From Clostridiales bacterium (lineage in GTDB: Bacteria > Bacillota > Clostridia > Oscillospirales > Acutalibacteraceae): a DNA stretch of 64,000 nt. Made by a program: the position numbers and the translations under genes. Shown piece after piece: positions 59,194-64,000 of the stretch (position 1 is its first letter; each line of letters begins with the position of its first letter). The notes under the pieces are model-generated. The model did not search any database and was not told where the DNA came from. It was given only the letters and a program-made list of their open reading frames with translations. The DNA lies in NCBI GenBank assembly GCA_024684435.1, contig JAIKWV010000021.1, positions 1 through 64,000 of the forward strand. Reading direction: 5' to 3'.

Positions 59194-59275
59194 AATTAAC
59201 AGTATCACTGCGCAGTATATTGCATATTGTACTAAAAACGCTGTGATTTATCCCACTAACAAAGGAGATCTTGAA

Positions 59276-61669
59276 GTGAACTATAAACTTACCAAAACAA
59301 AGGCGCAGGAGCTTATTGAAGGCAAGCTTCTCCATTTCATCGGAGTCACCGCCGAAGAGGCAACATACGAACATTACTACAAGGCCATTGTTATGATACT
59401 CAGGGACATGATGGCAATAGGCAGAGATGATTTTGAAAAGAAGAGTGAAACAGAGGGAAAGAAGAAAATTTATTACCTCTGCATGGAATTTCTCATGGGT
59501 CGTTCCCTGAAGAACACTCTTTTCAACCTCAATCTTACCGACGTCTTTGCCAACGCTCTTAAAAAGTATGACATCAAGCTTGAAAAGCTTTACGACTGCG
59601 AACCGGACGCGGGTCTGGGCAACGGCGGTCTTGGTCGTCTTGCCGCCTGCTATCTGGACGGTCTGGCAACTCAGCAGTACCCTGCAACGGGTTATTCCAT
59701 ACTCTATGAGTACGGAATTTTCAAGCAGAAATTTGTTGACGGCTGGCAGACTGAGCTTCCCGATTTCTGGCTCCCCGGCGGCGAAGTATGGCTCGTTCCC
59801 CGTGAAGATAGCGCCATTGAAATAAACTTTGAGGGCACCGTGCAGGACAGATGGGATGAACACTATCACCACGTTGAGCTGGTCGACTGCCGCACCGTAA
59901 AGGCTGTGCCCTACGATATGTTCGTGGCGGGCAAGGACGGCAAGGGTATAAGCGTACTCAGGCTGTGGTCGGCAAAATCTCCCGGTCTTGACATGGATCT
60001 GTTCAATCAGGGCAACTATATGCGTTCCATGGAGCAGACCGCCATGGCTGAGGTCATCAGCAAGGTCCTCTACCCTGCCGACAATCATCCGGAGGGCAAG
60101 AGCCTTCGTCTGCGTCAGCAGTACTTCCTTGTGTCAGCCTCAATTCAGGACATTGTCCGTGAGCATCTGAGGATCTACGGGAATATCGACAATCTTTCTG
60201 AAAAGGTCGCTATCCATATAAACGACACCCATCCCACAATGGGTATCCCCGAGCTTATGAGGATATTGCTGGATGAGTGCGGCTACGGCTGGGACGACGC
60301 CTGGAATATCGTAACTAAAACCTTTGCCTACACCAATCACACCGTAATGAAAGAGGCTCTTGAGTGCTGGCCTGAGGATCTTGTAAAGCGTCTGCTTCCG
60401 AGGATCTACCAGATCATCAAGGAGATCGACAACCGTTACCGCTATGAAATATGGTCAAAAACTCAGGACGCTGACCGTGTGGAGCGCATGGCGATCATAT
60501 CAAACGGCGTTGTCCGCATGGCTAACCTCTGCGTAATGGCCTGCCACAGCGTAAACGGCGTTTCCGCCCTGCACAGTGAGATCCTTAAGGACACCGTTTT
60601 CAGCGACTTCTACGCCCTCACACCGGATAAATTCAAGAACGTCACCAACGGTATCGCTCACCGCCGCTGGCTCTGTCAGGCTAACCCGGAGCTCACGGCG
60701 TTTATCACCGAGCTTATCGGAAACAAGTTCATATATGACGGCAACGAGCTTCTCAAGCTCAGAGAATTTGCCGACGACGCTTCCGTATTGGAGCGCCTTG
60801 GGGAGATCAAGACCCATAACAAGGAGAGATTCGCAAAGCTTGTCAAGAAGTCCACGGGCATCGAGCTGGACACCTCATCCATATTTGACGTTCAGGTCAA
60901 GCGTCTCCACGAGTACAAGCGTCAGCACCTGAATGCCTTCAATATACTTTCAAGATACCTTGCCATAAAGGAAAACCCCTCCGGCGATTTTACGCCCCAC
61001 ACCTACATTTTCGGCGCGAAGGCGGCTCCCGGCTACTTTATGGCAAAGAAGATAATCAGCTTTATATTTGCCCTTGCGGATCTTATCAACAACGATCCGG
61101 ACGTTGCGGGCAGGCTCAAGGTGGTGTATGTGGAGGATTACAATGTCACCATGGCTGAAAACCTTATGCCCTCCGCGGATATAAGCGAGCAGATCTCCCT
61201 TGCCGGCACAGAGGCGAGCGGAACGGGAAACATGAAGCTCATGCTCAACGGCGCCGTTACCCTTGGCACAATGGACGGTGCGAATATCGAGATACACGAG
61301 GCTGTGGGCGACGATAACATCATCATCTTCGGCATGACCACTCCCGAGGTCTCAAGCCTTATGAACAGCGGATATTTCCCCATGAATTACTACTCCAACA
61401 ATGCGGAGATCAGGAACATCATAGATTATATCAACACCGGTATCGGCGGAAAGATGTTCCCGGAGATCGGTTCGACCATCGTACACCACGATCCTTACAT
61501 GGTGCTTGCGGACTTTGCGGACTATCATCAGGCTCAGCTTAAGGCGGAAGCCCTCCGCGGCGACAGCAAAAAGTGGAACAGAATGTCTCTGATGAACATC
61601 TCCGGCGCAGGCAGATTTGCCGCTGACAGGGCTATAAACGAATACGCAAAGAATATCTGGAATGCCTGA
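59276..61669 (+). CDS. glgP: Glycogen/maltodextrin phosphorylase
   Basis: A 797-residue GT35 enzyme that releases glucose 1-phosphate from glycogen or maltodextrin using phosphate and PLP. Landmarks: YYLCMEFLMGRSLKN (about residue 66), GLGNGGLGRLAACYLDGLA (about 113), NDTHPTMGIPELMRIL (about 318), VTNGIAHRRWL (about 458), and the PLP lysine in EASGTGNMKLMLNGA (about residue 655). The start is GTG at 59276, with AAAGGAG 9 bases upstream. The length fits the bacterial enzymes. It is monocistronic, with no other glycogen genes beside it. Confidence 0.95.
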   Translation: MNYKLTKTKAQELIEGKLLHFIGVTAEEATYEHYYKAIVMILRDMMAIGRDDFEKKSETEGKKKIYYLCMEFLMGRSLKNTLFNLNLTDVFANALKKYDIKLEKLYDCEPDAGLGNGGLGRLAACYLDGLATQQYPATGYSILYEYGIFKQKFVDGWQTELPDFWLPGGEVWLVPREDSAIEINFEGTVQDRWDEHYHHVELVDCRTVKAVPYDMFVAGKDGKGISVLRLWSAKSPGLDMDLFNQGNYMRSMEQTAMAEVISKVLYPADNHPEGKSLRLRQQYFLVSASIQDIVREHLRIYGNIDNLSEKVAIHINDTHPTMGIPELMRILLDECGYGWDDAWNIVTKTFAYTNHTVMKEALECWPEDLVKRLLPRIYQIIKEIDNRYRYEIWSKTQDADRVERMAIISNGVVRMANLCVMACHSVNGVSALHSEILKDTVFSDFYALTPDKFKNVTNGIAHRRWLCQANPELTAFITELIGNKFIYDGNELLKLREFADDASVLERLGEIKTHNKERFAKLVKKSTGIELDTSSIFDVQVKRLHEYKRQHLNAFNILSRYLAIKENPSGDFTPHTYIFGAKAAPGYFMAKKIISFIFALADLINNDPDVAGRLKVVYVEDYNVTMAENLMPSADISEQISLAGTEASGTGNMKLMLNGAVTLGTMDGANIEIHEAVGDDNIIIFGMTTPEVSSLMNSGYFPMNYYSNNAEIRNIIDYINTGIGGKMFPEIGSTIVHHDPYMVLADFADYHQAQLKAEALRGDSKKWNRMSLMNISGAGRFAADRAINEYAKNIWNA

Positions 61670-61691
61670 TAACGGCGATCAAAAGCTATTT

Positions 61692-61726
61692 AAAAGACGG
61701 TTTTGCGCTTGCAGGACCGTCTTTTT
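61692..61726 (+). terminator. Terminator of glgP
   Basis: AAAAGACGGT (61692-61701) pairs with ACCGTCTTTT (61716-61725), followed by T. Confidence 0.88.
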
Positions 61727-61839
61727 GCCTGATTTTTTAATATTTTTAAATTTACTATGGACAAAACTGCTTCTGTAATTTAAAATATATAAAGCCTGTT
61801 TATTATTTTCTTTTTTATTGTTTAAAGAGGGAAACACTT

Positions 61840-63177
61840 ATGAAAGAATTGAAATACAACGTAAAGCGTCTTTCGGTTTTCCAGAAGATACTCATATGCT
61901 TTGTGGCGGTAATATTTTTTGGTGCGTTTCTCCTGATGCTGCCAATTTCATCACAGAGCAGAACTTTCACCCCTTTCAGCGATGCGATATTCACCTCCAC
62001 CTCGGCGGTTTGCGTGACAGGTCTGGTAGTCCGGGACACGGCAAGCTATTGGTCATATTTCGGTCAGGCGGTCATATTGCTGCTCATACAGACAGGCGGT
62101 CTGGGCGTTGTGACAATGGGCACGTCACTGGCGCTTCTCTCCGGCAGAAAGATCATGCTCAGTCAGCGCAATCTTATAAAGGAATCCTTCGGCGCGCCTC
62201 AGGTGGGCGGTATAGTCAAGCTGACGAAATTCATCATCGGCGCTTCGCTGATATTTGAGCTTGCGGGCGCGGCGGTAATGCTGCCCTCCTTCTGCTCGGA
62301 TTTCGGTGTAAGAGGTATATGGAAGGCGTTCTTTATATCCGTATCAGCCTTTTGTAACGCCGGATTCGACCTTATGGGGACCGCCCGGGAGCAATATGTT
62401 TCCCTGACATTTTACAGAAACAATCCCTTTGTCATCGTTCCCGTTATGCTTCTGATAATCGCGGGAGGCATAGGCTTCTTCACCTGGGACGATATAAGGG
62501 CAAATAAATTCAAATTCAAGAAATACCGTATGCAGAGCAAGGTGATACTTGTGTCCACCCTGATCCTCCTTACGGTACCGGCTGTGTTCATGTTCTTCCT
62601 TGAGTACGGGGATCTTTCGTTGAAAGACAGGATCTGCGCGTCTCTTTTCCAGACCGTCACACCCAGGACGGCGGGCTTCAACACAGCGGATCTCACCCTG
62701 CTCAGCGGCGTAGGCAGAGCTGTATTTATCATTCTCATGCTCATAGGCGGCGCGCCGGGCTCCACCGCGGGAGGAATGAAGGTCACCACAGCTTCCGTCC
62801 TGGTGGCAAACGCCGGTTCCGTTTTTTCAAGGAAAAATTACCCGGTCATGTTCAAGAGACGACCGGAGCCACCTATAGTGGAAAGAGCCGCCACCCTTCT
62901 TACGTTCTATCTTTCGGTATTTATTCTGGGAGGTTTTATAATAAGCGTCGTTGAGGATATTCCCCTGAACATGTGCCTTTTTGAGACCGCCTCGGCTATC
63001 GGCACGGTTGGATTATCCCTGGGGCTCACCCCCCAGCTTGGCACGGTTTCACGAATTATTCTTATTATTTTGATGTTCCTCGGCAGGGTCGGCGGTCTGA
63101 CATTTATTTACGCGGCAGTATCAAAGAGCCGCAATGCCGCTGAGAAATATCCCACGGAAAAAATTACTGTAGGTTGA
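61840..63177 (+). CDS. ktrB: Potassium transporter membrane subunit KtrB/TrkH type
   Basis: A 445-residue membrane protein of the Trk/Ktr superfamily, which folds as four M1-P-M2 repeats forming one K+ pore. The first pore loop is TSTSAVCVTGL (about residue 48) and the second FCNAGFDLMG (about 171). The third is TPRTAGFNTADL (about 276) and the fourth SAIGTVGLSLGLT (about 385), each with the filter glycine. The AGAGG site is 8 bases ahead of ATG. It lies 47 bp before the gene of its regulatory subunit, so the pair is a complete KtrAB-type uptake system. Confidence 0.92.
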   Translation: MKELKYNVKRLSVFQKILICFVAVIFFGAFLLMLPISSQSRTFTPFSDAIFTSTSAVCVTGLVVRDTASYWSYFGQAVILLLIQTGGLGVVTMGTSLALLSGRKIMLSQRNLIKESFGAPQVGGIVKLTKFIIGASLIFELAGAAVMLPSFCSDFGVRGIWKAFFISVSAFCNAGFDLMGTAREQYVSLTFYRNNPFVIVPVMLLIIAGGIGFFTWDDIRANKFKFKKYRMQSKVILVSTLILLTVPAVFMFFLEYGDLSLKDRICASLFQTVTPRTAGFNTADLTLLSGVGRAVFIILMLIGGAPGSTAGGMKVTTASVLVANAGSVFSRKNYPVMFKRRPEPPIVERAATLLTFYLSVFILGGFIISVVEDIPLNMCLFETASAIGTVGLSLGLTPQLGTVSRIILIILMFLGRVGGLTFIYAAVSKSRNAAEKYPTEKITVG

Positions 63178-63224
63178 TATAAATGAAAGACTGCCGATAA
63201 CTCCGGCAGTCGGAAAGGATCGTT

Positions 63225-63875
63225 ATGAAAAGCTTTTTACTCATAGGCGCCGGAAAATTCGGCAAAAGCATTGCAATGGAACTCAACAGGATGGGTCAGC
63301 AGGTCATGATCGTGGACAAAAATGAGGATCTGATAGAGGACATTATGCCCTATGTGACCGACGGTCAGATCGGCGACTGCTCAAACAAGGAGTTTTTAAG
63401 ATTACTCGGGGTCAGCAATTTCGACACAGCCATAGTCACCATCGCGGAGGATTTCCAAAGCTCTCTGGAAACCACGCTGAACCTCAAGGAGCTTGGAGCG
63501 AAGCACGTTATCGCAAGAGCGCTCAACGATGTTCATGAGAAATTCCTGCTTCGCAACGGTGCGGATGAGGTTATTTTCCCCGAAAAGCAAATGGCAAAAT
63601 GGATAGCTGTCCGCTACAGTGCGAATAATATCCTCGACTACGTTGAAATTGATGGAGACTGCTCAATGTTCGAGCTTCAGGTACCCTCAAGCTGGATTGG
63701 CAAAACCGTGGTCGATCTTAACGTAAGAAACAAATACGACATAAATATTATCGCGCTGAAGAAAAATCAGAAAATGAATATTTTCGTCAAACCCGACACG
63801 GTGCTGGAGGAAGACATGACCATGTTCGTTGTGGGTGAGATCAAAAATTTGCAGAAATCCTTCCACGTTCTTTAA
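63225..63875 (+). CDS. ktrA: Potassium uptake regulatory subunit KtrA/TrkA
   Basis: A 216-residue cytoplasmic gating subunit. The N-terminal RCK/TrkA_N Rossmann domain has the nucleotide loop LLIGAGKFGKSIAMEL (residues 4-19) and IVDKNEDLIED (about 29-39). The C-terminal TrkA_C domain (about 135-216) has FELQVPSSWIGKTVVDLNV. The length and domain pair match KtrA, which forms an octameric ring under KtrB and opens it with ATP; the C-terminal domain may bind c-di-AMP. It follows ktrB in the same transcript. Confidence 0.93.
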   Translation: MKSFLLIGAGKFGKSIAMELNRMGQQVMIVDKNEDLIEDIMPYVTDGQIGDCSNKEFLRLLGVSNFDTAIVTIAEDFQSSLETTLNLKELGAKHVIARALNDVHEKFLLRNGADEVIFPEKQMAKWIAVRYSANNILDYVEIDGDCSMFELQVPSSWIGKTVVDLNVRNKYDINIIALKKNQKMNIFVKPDTVLEEDMTMFVVGEIKNLQKSFHVL

Positions 63876-63897
63876 TACTTAATATCATCAGTAAAAT

Positions 63898-63922
63898 GGG
63901 CTGTCGCGCTAAGGCAGCCCCT
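63898..63922 (+). terminator. Weak hairpin after ktrA
   Basis: GGGCTG (63898-63903) pairs with CAGCCC (63915-63920) and is followed by CTTACTATT, a poor T-run. The last 80 bases of the window are GC-rich and hold no complete gene. Confidence 0.45.
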
Positions 63923-64000
63923 TACTATTATCCGCACCCGAAGGCAGAAGCGCCGACCGAGCCGGCAGACAAGACCGGTGGAAATGGGTATTGGGTGACA

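Noticed and set aside
59165-59275. Longer glycogen phosphorylase starting at TTG 59165
   Set aside because: That TTG is the -35 box of a good promoter. GTG at 59276 has the AAAGGAG site and the family N-terminus.

Overview
The window looks like chromosome from a Gram-positive, gut-type Clostridia, most likely a Ruminococcus-like member of the Oscillospiraceae. The reasons are strong GGAGG ribosome sites, sigma-A promoters with 17-bp spacing, a SpoIVB sporulation protease, a dockerin-bearing secreted protein, plant-glycan hydrolases, a PTS cassette, KtrAB, and the paired TIGR03915/TIGR03916 families. No taxonomic marker was aligned, so this is inference.

Layout: 0-1.1 kb holds the truncated end of a large serine recombinase. 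1.1-9.3 kb is a minus-strand glycoside operon (GPH transporter, GH3 with swapped domains, GH78, lipoprotein) facing a TetR regulator across a shared promoter and operator. 9.3-12.9 kb is accessory DNA: hairpins, a phage tail remnant, a Vat-like acetyltransferase, a 41-residue hydrophobic peptide and a secreted GH39-like enzyme. 12.9-18.0 kb is the most unusual part: an HD dNTPase and a small unknown protein, then a tight operon of WYL regulator, CX5R phosphatase-like protein, UDG-like protein and a PolC-like polymerase fragment that lacks the catalytic aspartates. 18.0-27.2 kb is decaying: small ORFs, a metallophosphoesterase-dockerin gene split by an IS1182-type element with a 4-bp target duplication, an InlB-repeat pseudogene and a frameshifted GGDEF gene.

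27.5-32.8 kb is a sucrose-type PTS operon (EIIBCA, GH32 hydrolase, HPr, EI), a complete phosphorelay in one locus; its HPr lacks the regulatory serine. 33-43.4 kb carries SpoIVB, an acyl-CoA ligase, a repeat-rich membrane protein, an orphan gene under a SAM-I type riboswitch, a second metallophosphoesterase, pnp and rpsO, a flavodoxin-like protein and a lipase-like hydrolase. 43.6-53.6 kb has tRNA-Ala(GGC), a four-helix-bundle gene, envelope proteins, a DNA-repair-type radical SAM pair and purC. 53.7-63.9 kb has a secreted NAGPA-like protein, a cysteine/methionine operon (metY-cysK) behind a 22-residue leader peptide ending in Trp-Cys-Lys, an esterase apparently initiated at ATT, a thioesterase, glycogen phosphorylase and KtrB/KtrA.

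The strongest leads for something undescribed are the WYL/PTP-like/UDG-like/dead-PolC operon with its dNTPase neighbour, the SAM riboswitch on an unknown gene, and the cys leader peptide. All family assignments are from reading motifs; no database search was run.
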